The position numbers and the translations under genes are program-made. The notes beneath the pieces are model-generated. The model did no database searches. It was not told the DNA's origin and was given only the letters and a program-made list of their open reading frames with translations. A stretch of 64,000 nucleotides of DNA. It comes from Mesostigma viride. Its lineage: Eukaryota; Streptophyta; Mesostigmatophyceae; Mesostigmatales; Mesostigmataceae. Positions within the stretch are counted from its first letter, which is position 1, and every line of letters starts with the position of its first letter. Location of the stretch: contig RPFO01001592.1 in assembly GCA_009746045.1 (NCBI GenBank), positions 1 to 64,000 of the forward strand, written 5' to 3'. Of this stretch, positions 36,551 through 45,694 are shown piece after piece.

Positions 36551-37338
36551 ATGGAAGGCGATTCCGAGCCCGTCGTCAACATCAATGTCCTCGTGGACAG
36601 CAAGAAGGAGTACGTCGACCAACTGGAGCGCGGGATGACGGACCCCGTGTTCCAGGTCCTGAAGAGGATGGTGATGGACGCCATCAACGTGTCCCGCGAG
36701 GCCGGCATGGACCCCATCTCCGCGTTCGTGCAGCTCGTCGAGGAGATCCCGGAGTGGACCCCCGAGATCGTCGAGGAGGAAACCGAGCAGATCATGGAGA
36801 AGATCCCGTACTTGCGGGACTTGTTGAAGGCCTACTTCGTCTGCACGAGCATGATCATGGGGTCCATCCGCATGTCCAAAGACCCGAACCAGACGATGCG
36901 CGTGCGGGTCCCCACTCCCTCGCGATTCGTGCACATGGTCATGAAGAATCTGGGGTCGGACATCGTGGACGACGTGGAACACTTCCTGACCGAGGTCGAC
37001 GGGGGAACTACAAACTGCATCGTCGTAACGCCTTCGAGGCGATCCGGGAAGCGGTCAAGAACACCGTGCACGTGCTCATGCCCATCGACGACATCCTCAA
37101 GGAGTACATGGGCGAGCTCTTGAACAAGGACACGTTCAAGGGCGGCGAGGAGGAGGCGCCCGACCCCGATCTCATCCAAGGGCCCGAGGACCCCGCGGCG
37201 GCGGCGACATTGGCGGGGGGCGGGGATTCGAATATCCGACAGGTGCAAGTGGCGAGACAGGCGCTCGTCCGCAAGCCCTCGGCCGTACCGCAGGACGAGG
37301 ATATCGGAGGGGTCACGGTCGAGGACGACGGATTCTAA
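36551..37338 (+). CDS. Conserved-looking helical virion-type protein, frameshifted
   Basis: About 262 codons. The first frame reads to about 37,000, with PYLRDLLKAYFVCTSMIMG, and the second continues from the G5 run at 37,001-37,005 with NAFEAIREAVKNTVHVLMP and a Pro/Ala-rich acidic C-terminus ending at 37,338. An IREAVxNTVxxLMP-type helix is, as far as I recall, present in late proteins of algal NCLDVs, but I cannot name the family. It is followed closely by the JAMM-like gene and the packaging ATPase on the same strand. Confidence 0.65.
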
Positions 37339-37358
37339 TATGTCCGGCGTATTTATAG

Positions 37359-38024
37359 ATGTCGCGCCCCGCCGATCTGTTGCCTGTCCAAACGCTCGCT
37401 TCGGGTGCGAAGGTGATATCGGGGAGGAACGCGACTCGATATCCCGTATCCCCCGAGGCGGTTTCGTTCATCCGCTCGACGCTCGATAGCGGGAAGGAGA
37501 TAGGGGGCACGTTCGTCCCCGACGGTTTCGGCACTTTGCAGCGGTTCAAGACGACGGCGTTCGGCCACACGAACGACGTGCAGATCCCTCACGGGACGTT
37601 CGAATGGCACACCCATCCTCAGCGTTGCGGGATGACCGACTGTTCGCTGTCGAGTCCGAGCGACACGGACGTGGGGATCATATTGGACGACGCGGGCAGT
37701 GAGAACATCTCCCACATGGTGTTCAACCACTCGGGCGTGTTCGTGATGACCCTGACGCCCTCGCTCGTGCGGACCATTTCGACGCGCGGGAAGCGGGTCA
37801 CGACCGAGATCCGCGGCGCGTTCACGAAATTGCAGGACGAGTTCGCGAAGAGGTTCCGCAAGACGCGGACCGAACAGGACAAGGACGAGGCGGAGAGGTG
37901 GCACCAGCGCGAATGGTTGAAACTGTGCAAGAGCCGGGGGATCCACGTACTATTCTTCCCGTACACGCAGACCCCGTACGTCCCCGTGGGCGCGGGCGCG
38001 GGCGCGGGCGCGGCTCGTCCGTGA
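37359..38024 (+). CDS. JAB/JAMM (MPN)-like protein, 221 aa
   Basis: The residues expected for a JAMM zinc-peptidase are all visible: Glu47 in GKEIGGTF, His84 and His86 in FEWHTHP, and Ser99 and Asp102 in SSPSD. The spacing between HxH and SxxD is longer than the classical seven residues. Such domains cleave isopeptide bonds, for example removing ubiquitin, or act in prokaryote-like pathways. The C-terminal part is a helical, Lys/Arg-rich extension ending in a Gly-Ala repeat. There is no signal peptide. It may process virion proteins or act on host ubiquitin; the substrate is unknown. Confidence 0.75.
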   Translation: MSRPADLLPVQTLASGAKVISGRNATRYPVSPEAVSFIRSTLDSGKEIGGTFVPDGFGTLQRFKTTAFGHTNDVQIPHGTFEWHTHPQRCGMTDCSLSSPSDTDVGIILDDAGSENISHMVFNHSGVFVMTLTPSLVRTISTRGKRVTTEIRGAFTKLQDEFAKRFRKTRTEQDKDEAERWHQREWLKLCKSRGIHVLFFPYTQTPYVPVGAGAGAGAARP

Positions 38025-38053
38025 CCGTCGCTCGAATGTCGTGATATGAATCA

Positions 38054-38856
38054 ATGGACCTTCAATTGAAAAAATTCGATCCCTCCAAGATCGGAGACGA
38101 CAAGGTCGTGTGCATCGTGTCCAAGCGCGGCGGCGGCAAGACGACGCTCGCCACGGACATCATGTACCACAAGCGCAACATCCCGTCGGGCATCGTGATG
38201 TCCGGAACCGAGGGGTCGAACCGTCATTGGCAGCAGTACGTCCCCAGCCTGTTCGTGTACGAATCCTTCAACAAGCCCGCGTTGCGAGCGCTGTTGAAGA
38301 ACCAGAAGCGGCTGTGCAAGGCGGGAAAGGGGCGGAACTGTTTCGTCGTGCTGGACGACTGCGTGTACGACCGGACCGTGATGAGGGATCCGTGCATCCG
38401 CGAGATCGCGCTCAACGGGAGACACATGAAGATCTTCCTCCTGTTCATCAGCCAGTACAGCATGGACGTCACTCCGGACATCCGCAGCAACATCGACTAC
38501 GTGTTCGCGCTGCGGGAAAACATCATCATGAATCGGGAGCGATTGTATCGCAACTACTTTGGCGTCATCCCTACCTTCGAGGCGTTTTGCGAGATCCTCG
38601 ACCAATGCACTCAGAACTACGAGTGCCTGGTCGTGGATCACACGAGCGAATCGAATCGTATCGAGGACGTGATCTTTTGGTACAAGGCGACGCCGCGCGA
38701 GAAGTTCGCGATCGGCAGTCCTGGTTTTTGGAATTACAGTCGTTTGAATTATAATCAGGATTACAAAAGCGACTCGGACGGAGACGAGTGCGGGTCCATG
38801 AAGGTCGTCAACACGCGGTGCGCAAACTCAACGCCGAACGGAAAGACGAGTACTGA
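38054..38856 (+). CDS. A32-type genome-packaging ATPase
   Basis: A hallmark NCLDV gene of the FtsK/HerA superfamily that pumps genomic DNA into the capsid. Walker A is at about residues 23-31 (SKRGGGKTT) and Walker B at about 96-102 (CFVVLDDC), followed by LLFISQYSMDV, which contains the sensor-type Gln. Length to residue 245 is normal for the family. The frame then shifts near 38,790; in the other frame the chain continues and ends at 38,856 with AVRKLNAERKDEY, an Arg-Lys-Leu end typical of the family. The long continuation of the first frame to 39,433 is not coding. Confidence 0.93.
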
Positions 38857-39145
38857 CCGGAACCGGGGGCGCCGCCGGGCCGGGCCGGACGGCGGCGGGC
38901 GTCATGATGTACACGGGCTGCTCGATGCGTGTGAGCACGTGCGCGGGAGGAACGGCCACGCCGCCCACCGAGGAGGGAGGCGGGGAGGGGGCAGTCGAGG
39001 CGCGTCCGTGATCTTCGGCTTGCGGAGGACCAGCGTGCTGGACGCGCGATGTCTCGTCTTCCTCTTGATCGGCCTCGTCCGAGGGGGCATCCTTACGGAT
39101 CTACACAGAAAAAGTATGTTTCCTTCGAGCCAATACACGCCCCAT
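38828..39145 (-). pseudogene. Possible small acidic/Pro-rich gene with an in-frame stop
   Basis: A 106 codon frame starts with ATG at 39,145 (MGRVLARRKHTFSV), meets a TAG at codon 15, and then continues as DAPSDEADQEEDE and a Pro/Ala/Val-rich end to 38,828. The composition of the second part looks like a real protein, and the gene would follow the MCP on the same strand and overlap the ATPase end by 29 bases. Read-through, a sequencing error or a decayed gene are all possible. The 38,857-39,187 stretch holds nothing else. Confidence 0.3.
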
Positions 39146-39187
39146 GGACGTGAGCGGGTTGGTCCGGGACGGGACGGGACGAGACGT

Positions 39188-39432
39188 TTACGACGCGAAA
39201 CGCTTGCCGCCCATACCGGACGCGATCGCCATCACGTTGAAGGAGCGCGCGTAGATCTCGATGACGCCCTTCGGGATGCGGGCCGTCGTGCTGTTCTTCT
39301 GGAGACCCAGCAGAACCAGCTTGACGGTGTCGAGCCGGCTGAAATTCAGCGAGCCGGTGGGCTTCCAGTTCTCGGGCTCCAGGGAGAACGGGATGACGTA
39401 TGTACACGTGGCCCATCTTCGGCAGGCGCGTG
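39188..39432 (-). CDS. Major capsid protein, detached C-terminal end
   Basis: In the right frame this fragment reads IPFSLEPENWKPTGSLNFSR and ends with SGMGGKRFAS, exactly the C-terminal block of the other MCPs here. It is the missing 3' end of the MCP gene whose body ends at 40,653 and again at 44,478. A small frame slip lies near 39,390. The fragment abuts the palindrome array at 39,433 and carries the 5 bp duplication GCGTG at 39,428-39,432. Confidence 0.85.
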
Positions 39433-40652
39433 AGTTACGTTAAATAGTGCCGGAACCTTTTGCCGCCTGAGGCAAATCGGTCCGTAACACTATTTTGCCC
39501 GGAATAACCACTTCCGAGCACCCAAGTTAATTCGGCCGAATGAACTTGGGTGCTCGGAAGTGGTTATTCCGGGCAAAATAGTGTTACGGACCGATTTGCC
39601 TCAGGCGGCAAAAGGTTCCGGCACTATTTAACGTAACTAAAACCTGGCCTCGTGGAGGGGGGACGAAGAGCCCGAGACATCCGCCTAGGCCGCTGAGCAC
39701 GCACCACTAAATGCGCCGGAGCTGCCTCAGTGAGGATTCGAACCCCTGACCTCCAAGTTGCACAGGTTTTAGTTACGTTAAATAGTGCCGGAACCTTTTG
39801 CCGCCTGAGGCAAATCGGGCCGGAACACTATTTTGCCCGGAATAACCACTTCCGAGCACCCAAGTTAATTCGGCCGAATGAACTTGGGTGCTCGGAAGTG
39901 GTTATTCCGGGCAAAATAGTGTTCCGGCCCGATTTGCCTCAGGCGGCAAAAGGTTCCGGCACTATTTAACGTAACTAAAACCTGTGCAACTTGGAGGTCA
40001 GGGGTTCGAATCCTCACTGAGGCAGCTCCGGCGCATTTAGTGGTGCGTGCTCAGCGGCCTAGGCGGATGTCTCGGGCTCTTCGTCCCCCCTCCACGAGGC
40101 CAGGTTTTAGTTACGTTAAATAGTGCCGGAACCTTTTGCCGCCTGAGGCAAATCGGTCCGTAACACTATTTTGCCCGGAATAACCACTTCCGAGCACCCA
40201 AGTTCATTCGGCCGAATTAACTTGGGTGCTCGGAAGTGGTTATTCCGGGCAAAATAGTGTTCCGGCCCGATTTGCCTCAGGCGGCAAAAGGTTCCGGCAC
40301 TATTTAACGTAACTAAAACCTGTGCAACTTGGAGGTCAGGGGTTCGAATCCTCACTGAGGCAGCTCCGGCGCATTTAGTGGTGCGTGCTCAGCGGCCTAG
40401 GCGGATGTCTCGGGCTCTTCGTCCCCCCTCCACGAGGCCAGGTTTTAGTTACGTTAAATAGTGCCGGAACCTTTTGCCGCCTGAGGCAAATCGGTCCGTA
40501 ACACTATTTTGCCCGGAATAACCACTTCCGAGCACCCAAGTTCATTCGGCCGAATTAACTTGGGTGCTCGGAAGTGGTTATTCCGGGCAAAATAGTGTTA
40601 CGGACCGATTTGCCTCAGGCGGCAAAAGGTTCCGGCACTATTTAACGTAACT
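39433..40652. mobile_element. Palindrome array inserted in the MCP gene, copy 1
   Basis: Four 206 bp near-perfect palindromes (39,433-39,638; 39,771-39,976; 40,109-40,314; 40,447-40,652) alternate with three spacers of about 132 bp. Each palindrome starts AGTTACGTTAAATAGTGCCG and ends with its complement, centred on TTCGGCCGAA. The first spacer is inverted relative to the other two. The array is flanked by a 5 bp direct repeat GCGTG (39,428-39,432 and 40,653-40,657), as expected for a transposon-type insertion. No protein is encoded; spacers carry a tRNA-like 3' half. Confidence 0.85.
39734..39744 (-). other. tRNA-like B-box (GGTTCGAATCC) in spacer
   Basis: An exact RNA polymerase III B-box/T-arm sequence followed by CTGAGGCA, which can pair with GCCTCAG in the neighbouring palindrome arm as an acceptor stem. 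The anticodon arm cannot be folded convincingly, so this is tRNA-derived or tRNA-like rather than a functional tRNA. The same unit recurs at 40,003, 40,341 and 43,829 and 44,166 on the plus strand, and at 43,222 and 43,560 on the minus strand. Confidence 0.5.
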
Positions 40653-41673
40653 GCGTGTGGGTCTGCAGAGGCAGGATGTAGCTGAAGTAGATCGGGTCGC
40701 GGCCCTCGCCGAACATCTGCTGCGAGTTGAGAGTCAGGTTGGCCTTCTCGAACAGGTGGCCGTCTCCGAACTTGCTATTCTTATTCTTGAAATTCCAATA
40801 CGCCGCCGTCGGGTCGGGAGACGTCTCCGGATCCGACAGACGGTTATCGGCTTTGTAATAGAAAATGAGTTCCTTCACCGGATGACTGAACGACAGGGCG
40901 ATGGTCTCGAGGCCGGACCCCTCGGTCACGTAATGAGAGTAGTGCTGGGTCTCGGTGATCAGGTACTGTTGCCGCTCCTCCGCGAACTGCTTGCGTTCGA
41001 AATCGTCCAGGTATACGAACCGACACACGAGCCGCAACTTGGCGATGTCGTCCATAGACTCCATCATCGCGTTGCGGTAACCGGCCACGCCCGAGAGTGT
41101 GGCCCACGTCTGCGGGTCGCGGCTCAAGGTGGTGCCGGGGTACTTGTTCCCGCCCGCCATCTGCGTGAAGATCGCGTCCTTGCTGTTGAGCGTGACGACG
41201 ACCTTGGCGTCGTGGTACTGCAGCGCGATCATGGGGAGAGCCATGCCGTCCTCGAGGCAGAACGAGAACTGCAAGGGGACGTAGATGTAACTCTTCCTTC
41301 CGCCGGTCTGTCCGCCGTTCTCGACGCGGACCGACCCGCCGTGCCGCGCGGGAGTGTTCTCCACGTAGGACGTCGACGGGTCGCGGGACAGCTGGTCGTA
41401 GACGTGCATGAACTCGCCGGTCATCTCCTCGATGACGGTTCCTCCGATCTTGAACTCGACCTTTTTGATGAGGATGCGCGCGATATCGTCATAGAACGGG
41501 TCGAAAATCTTCCACCACGCCGATCCGAAAGGAGGAGAAGGATTAGTGTTCCACTCCCTGATGGGCGGAAGTTCGAGATATAGGAACATCTTCGAGACGA
41601 GATCGCCGCTCTTCGGGATCTGGAACGTCACCTCCCTGCCGAACCCCTGGTTCCCGGCGACGGACACGACCTC
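40653..41673 (-). CDS. Major capsid protein, copy lacking N- and C-termini
   Basis: Body of a double-jelly-roll MCP in minus orientation, from VSVAGNQGFGREV to YFSYILPLQTHT. It is identical in sense to the copies at 41,772-42,921 and 44,478-45,627. Its 3' side is cut by the palindrome array at 40,652 and its 5' side ends abruptly at 41,673, where the sequence folds back. About the first 42 residues are therefore absent and replaced by unrelated codons in the open frame that runs to 41,772. Confidence 0.85.
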
Positions 41674-41771
41674 GGGTATGGGCGGCAAGCGCTTCGCCTC
41701 GTAAGCCTTGTCGCGCGATCGCGGCAAAGGGTTTTTCGCCAAGAAAAAATCTTTCCGGGTAGTATACGACA
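41674..41771. other. Fold-back junction
   Basis: At 41,673/41,674 the minus-strand MCP copy joins sequence that reads ATGGGCGGCAAGCGCTTCGC on the plus strand. That is the end of the lectin-MCP gene plus its intergenic region (compare 45,630-45,725 on the minus strand), leading into a plus-strand MCP copy. Microhomology at the junction is only a few bases (TCGGG). Confidence 0.75.
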
Positions 41772-42932
41772 ATGTCTGGCTGTCCGGTCCTCGTCCTCCG
41801 CGCCAAGGGTCCGCAGGACGCCTCGCTCACCGTCTCGCCCGTCAAGACCTTCTTCAAGTCGATCTACCCCCGCCACACCAACTTCTCGTTCGAGGACACG
41901 GAGGTCGTGTCCGTCGCCGGGAACCAGGGGTTCGGCAGGGAGGTGACGTTCCAGATCCCGAAGAGCGGCGATCTCGTCTCGAAGATGTTCCTATATCTCG
42001 AACTTCCGCCCATCAGGGAGTGGAACACTAATCCTTCTCCTCCTTTCGGATCGGCGTGGTGGAAGATTTTCGACCCGTTCTATGACGATATCGCGCGCAT
42101 CCTCATCAAAAAGGTCGAGTTCAAGATCGGAGGAACCGTCATCGAGGAGATGACCGGCGAGTTCATGCACGTCTACGACCAGCTGTCCCGCGACCCGTCG
42201 ACGTCCTACGTGGAGAACACTCCCGCGCGGCACGGCGGGTCGGTCCGCGTCGAGAACGGCGGACAGACCGGCGGAAGGAAGAGTTACATCTACGTCCCCT
42301 TGCAGTTCTCGTTCTGCCTCGAGGACGGCATGGCTCTCCCCATGATCGCGCTGCAGTACCACGACGCCAAGGTCGTCGTCACGCTCAACAGCAAGGACGC
42401 GATCTTCACGCAGATGGCGGGCGGGAACAAGTACCCCGGCACCACCTTGAGCCGCGACCCGCAGACGTGGGCCACACTCTCGGGCGTGGCCGGTTACCGC
42501 AACGCGATGATGGAGTCTATGGACGACATCGCCAAGTTGCGGCTCGTGTGTCGGTTCGTATACCTGGACGATTTCGAACGCAAGCAGTTCGCGGAGGAGC
42601 GGCAACAGTACCTGATCACCGAGACCCAGCACTACTCTCATTACGTGACCGAGGGGTCCGGCCTCGAGACCATCGCCCTGTCGTTCAGTCATCCGGTGAA
42701 GGAACTCATTTTCTATTACAAAGCCGATAACCGTCTGTCGGATCCGGAGACGTCTCCCGACCCGACGGCGGCGTATTGGAATTTCAAGAATAAGAATAGC
42801 AAGTTCGGAGACGGCCACCTGTTCGAGAAGGCCAACCTGACTCTCAACTCGCAGCAGATGTTCGGCGAGGGCCGCGACCCGATCTACTTCAGCTACATCC
42901 TGCCTCTGCAGACCCACACGCAGTTACGTTAA
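41772..42932 (+). CDS. Major capsid protein, inverted copy, C-terminus interrupted
   Basis: The N-terminus is intact (MSGCPVLVLRAKGPQDASLT), with the classic FFKSIYPRHTNF block of NCLDV capsid proteins, the GDLVSKMFLYLELPP strand, VYLDDFERKQF and DGHLFEKANLTLNSQ. The true coding part ends at 42,921; the last codons of the open frame come from the palindrome. The missing C-terminal 70 or so residues correspond to the fragment at 39,188-39,432. The protein forms trimeric capsomers of the icosahedral shell. A GTATAC box precedes the start. Confidence 0.92.
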   Translation: MSGCPVLVLRAKGPQDASLTVSPVKTFFKSIYPRHTNFSFEDTEVVSVAGNQGFGREVTFQIPKSGDLVSKMFLYLELPPIREWNTNPSPPFGSAWWKIFDPFYDDIARILIKKVEFKIGGTVIEEMTGEFMHVYDQLSRDPSTSYVENTPARHGGSVRVENGGQTGGRKSYIYVPLQFSFCLEDGMALPMIALQYHDAKVVVTLNSKDAIFTQMAGGNKYPGTTLSRDPQTWATLSGVAGYRNAMMESMDDIAKLRLVCRFVYLDDFERKQFAEERQQYLITETQHYSHYVTEGSGLETIALSFSHPVKELIFYYKADNRLSDPETSPDPTAAYWNFKNKNSKFGDGHLFEKANLTLNSQQMFGEGRDPIYFSYILPLQTHTQLR

Positions 42933-44477
42933 ATAGTGCCGGAACCTTTTGCCGCCTGAGGCAAATCGGTCCGTAACACTATTTTGCCCGGAATAACCAC
43001 TTCCGAGCACCCAAGTTAATTCGGCCGAATGAACTTGGGTGCTCGGAAGTGGTTATTCCGGGCAAAATAGTGTTACGGACCGATTTGCCTCAGGCGGCAA
43101 AAGGTTCCGGCACTATTTAACGTAACTAAAACCTGGCCTCGTGGAGGGGGACGAAGAGCCCGAGACATCCGCCTAGGCCGCTGAGCACGCACCACTAAAT
43201 GCGCCGGAGCTGCCTCAGTGAGGATTCGAACCCCTGACCTCCAAGTTGCACAGGTTTTAGTTACGTTAAATAGTGCCGGAACCTTTTGCCGCCTGAGGCA
43301 AATCGGTCCGTAACACTATTTTGCCCGGAATAACCACTTCCGAGCACCCAAGTTAATTCGGCCGAATGAACTTGGGTGCTCGGAAGTGGTTATTCCGGGC
43401 AAAATAGTGTTACGGACCGATTTGCCTCAGGCGGCAAAAGGTTCCGGCACTATTTAACGTAACTAAAACCTGGCCTCGTGGAGGGGGGACGAAGAGCCCG
43501 AGACATCCGCCTAGGCCGCTGAGCACGCACCACTAAATGCGCCGGAGCTGCCTCAGTGAGGATTCGAACCCCTGACCTCCAAGTTGCACAGGTTTTAGTT
43601 ACGTTAAATAGTGCCGGAACCTTTTGCCGCCTGAGGCAAATCGGGCCGGAACACTATTTTGCCCGGAATAACCACTTCCGAGCACCCAAGTTAATTCGGC
43701 CGAATGAACTTGGGTGCTCGGAAGTGGTTATTCCGGGCAAAATAGTGTTCCGGCCCGATTTGCCTCAGGCGGCAAAAGGTTCCGGCACTATTTAACGTAA
43801 CTAAAACCTGTGCAACTTGGAGGTCAGGGGTTCGAATCCTCACTGAGGCAGCTCCGGCGCATTTAGTGGTGCGTGCTCAGCGGCCTAGGCGGATGTCTCG
43901 GGCTCTTCGTCCCCCTCCACGAGGCCAGGTTTTAGTTACGTTAAATAGTGCCGGAACCTTTTGCCGCCTGAGGCAAATCGGTCCGTAACACTATTTTGCC
44001 CGGAATAACCACTTCCGAGCACCCAAGTTCATTCGGCCGAATTAACTTGGGTGCTCGGAAGTGGTTATTCCGGGCAAAATAGTGTTCCGGCCCGATTTGC
44101 CTCAGGCGGCAAAAGGTTCCGGCACTATTTAACGTAACTAAAACCTGTGCAACTTGGAGGTCAGGGGTTCGAATCCTCACTGAGGCAGCTCCGGCGCATT
44201 TAGTGGTGCGTGCTCAGCGGCCTAGGCGGATGTCTCGGGCTCTTCGTCCCCCCTCCACGAGGCCAGGTTTTAGTTACGTTAAATAGTGCCGGAACCTTTT
44301 GCCGCCTGAGGCAAATCGGTCCGTAACACTATTTTGCCCGGAATAACCACTTCCGAGCACCCAAGTTCATTCGGCCGAATTAACTTGGGTGCTCGGAAGT
44401 GGTTATTCCGGGCAAAATAGTGTTACGGACCGATTTGCCTCAGGCGGCAAAAGGTTCCGGCACTATTTAACGTAACT
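42922..44477. mobile_element. Palindrome array in the MCP gene, copy 2
   Basis: Five 206 bp palindromes (42,922-43,127; 43,259-43,464; 43,597-43,802; 43,934-44,139; 44,272-44,477) alternate with four spacers. The first two spacers are in one orientation and the last two in the other, so the array is itself roughly mirror-symmetric around the third palindrome. It is flanked by CACGC at 42,917-42,921 and GCGTG at 44,478-44,482, each next to an MCP copy. The unit content is the same as in copy 1. Confidence 0.85.
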
Positions 44478-45627
44478 GCGTGTGGGTCTGCAGAGGCAGG
44501 ATGTAGCTGAAGTAGATCGGGTCGCGGCCCTCGCCGAACATCTGCTGCGAGTTGAGAGTCAGGTTGGCCTTCTCGAACAGGTGGCCGTCTCCGAACTTGC
44601 TATTCTTATTCTTGAAATTCCAATACGCCGCCGTCGGGTCGGGAGACGTCTCCGGATCCGACAGACGGTTATCGGCTTTGTAATAGAAAATGAGTTCCTT
44701 CACCGGATGACTGAACGACAGGGCGATGGTCTCGAGGCCGGACCCCTCGGTCACGTAATGAGAGTAGTGCTGGGTCTCGGTGATCAGGTACTGTTGCCGC
44801 TCCTCCGCGAACTGCTTGCGTTCGAAATCGTCCAGGTATACGAACCGACACACGAGCCGCAACTTGGCGATGTCGTCCATAGACTCCATCATCGCGTTGC
44901 GGTAACCGGCCACGCCCGAGAGTGTGGCCCACGTCTGCGGGTCGCGGCTCAAGGTGGTGCCGGGGTACTTGTTCCCGCCCGCCATCTGCGTGAAGATCGC
45001 GTCCTTGCTGTTGAGCGTGACGACGACCTTGGCGTCGTGGTACTGCAGCGCGATCATGGGGAGAGCCATGCCGTCCTCGAGGCAGAACGAGAACTGCAAG
45101 GGGACGTAGATGTAACTCTTCCTTCCGCCGGTCTGTCCGCCGTTCTCGACGCGGACCGACCCGCCGTGCCGCGCGGGAGTGTTCTCCACGTAGGACGTCG
45201 ACGGGTCGCGGGACAGCTGGTCGTAGACGTGCATGAACTCGCCGGTCATCTCCTCGATGACGGTTCCTCCGATCTTGAACTCGACCTTTTTGATGAGGAT
45301 GCGCGCGATATCGTCATAGAACGGGTCGAAAATCTTCCACCACGCCGATCCGAAAGGAGGAGAAGGATTAGTGTTCCACTCCCTGATGGGCGGAAGTTCG
45401 AGATATAGGAACATCTTCGAGACGAGATCGCCGCTCTTCGGGATCTGGAACGTCACCTCCCTGCCGAACCCCTGGTTCCCGGCGACGGACACGACCTCCG
45501 TGTCCTCGAACGAGAAGTTGGTGTGGCGGGGGTAGATCGACTTGAAGAAGGTCTTGACGGGCGAGACGGTGAGCGAGGCGTCCTGCGGACCCTTGGCGCG
45601 GAGGACGAGGACCGGACAGCCAGACAT
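44478..45627 (-). CDS. Major capsid protein, native-position copy, C-terminus interrupted
   Basis: This copy has a complete N-terminus and its normal neighbour (the lectin-MCP gene) upstream, so it probably occupies the original locus. Coding ends at 44,478, where the palindrome array begins; the normal end lies at 39,188-39,432. Sequence features are as in the inverted copy: FFKSIYPRHTNF, GDLVSKMFLYLELPP and FVYLDDFERKQF. A functional product needs removal of the inserted DNA, either by excision or because the insertion exists only in some genomes. Other MCP paralogs nearby may supply capsomers. Confidence 0.92.
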
Positions 45628-45631
45628 TGTC

Positions 45632-45637
45632 GTATAC
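45632..45637 (-). promoter_or_regulatory. GTATAC box before the MCP gene
   Basis: GTATAC four bases before the ATG of the MCP at 45,627, in the context AGTATACGACA. The same box precedes the inverted copy at 41,772. Confidence 0.5.
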
Positions 45638-45694
45638 TACCCGGAAAGATTTTTTCTTGGCGAAAAACCCTTTGCCGCGATCGCGCGACAAGGC

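Noticed and set aside
38857..39433. Long C-terminal extension of the packaging ATPase
   Set aside because: The extension is low-complexity Gly/Arg-rich sequence after a frameshift; the alternative frame ends at 38,856 with a family-like terminus.
39960..40030. Complete tRNA gene
   Set aside because: The T-arm and acceptor pair well, but no anticodon stem-loop with a sensible anticodon can be formed, so only a tRNA-like label is used.
39433..40652. Self-splicing intron or intein interrupting the MCP
   Set aside because: No intron core, splice motif or intein protein domain is present; the insert is non-coding and flanked by a target duplication.
40657..41583. 308 codon plus-strand ORF opposite the MCP (also at 41,991 and 44,482)
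   Set aside because: It is the antisense shadow of the MCP reading frame, Arg/Val/Leu-rich without domain features.
39433..44477. CRISPR-like repeat and spacer pattern
   Set aside because: The spacers are identical to each other apart from orientation, the repeats are 206 bp long palindromes, and no cas genes are present.
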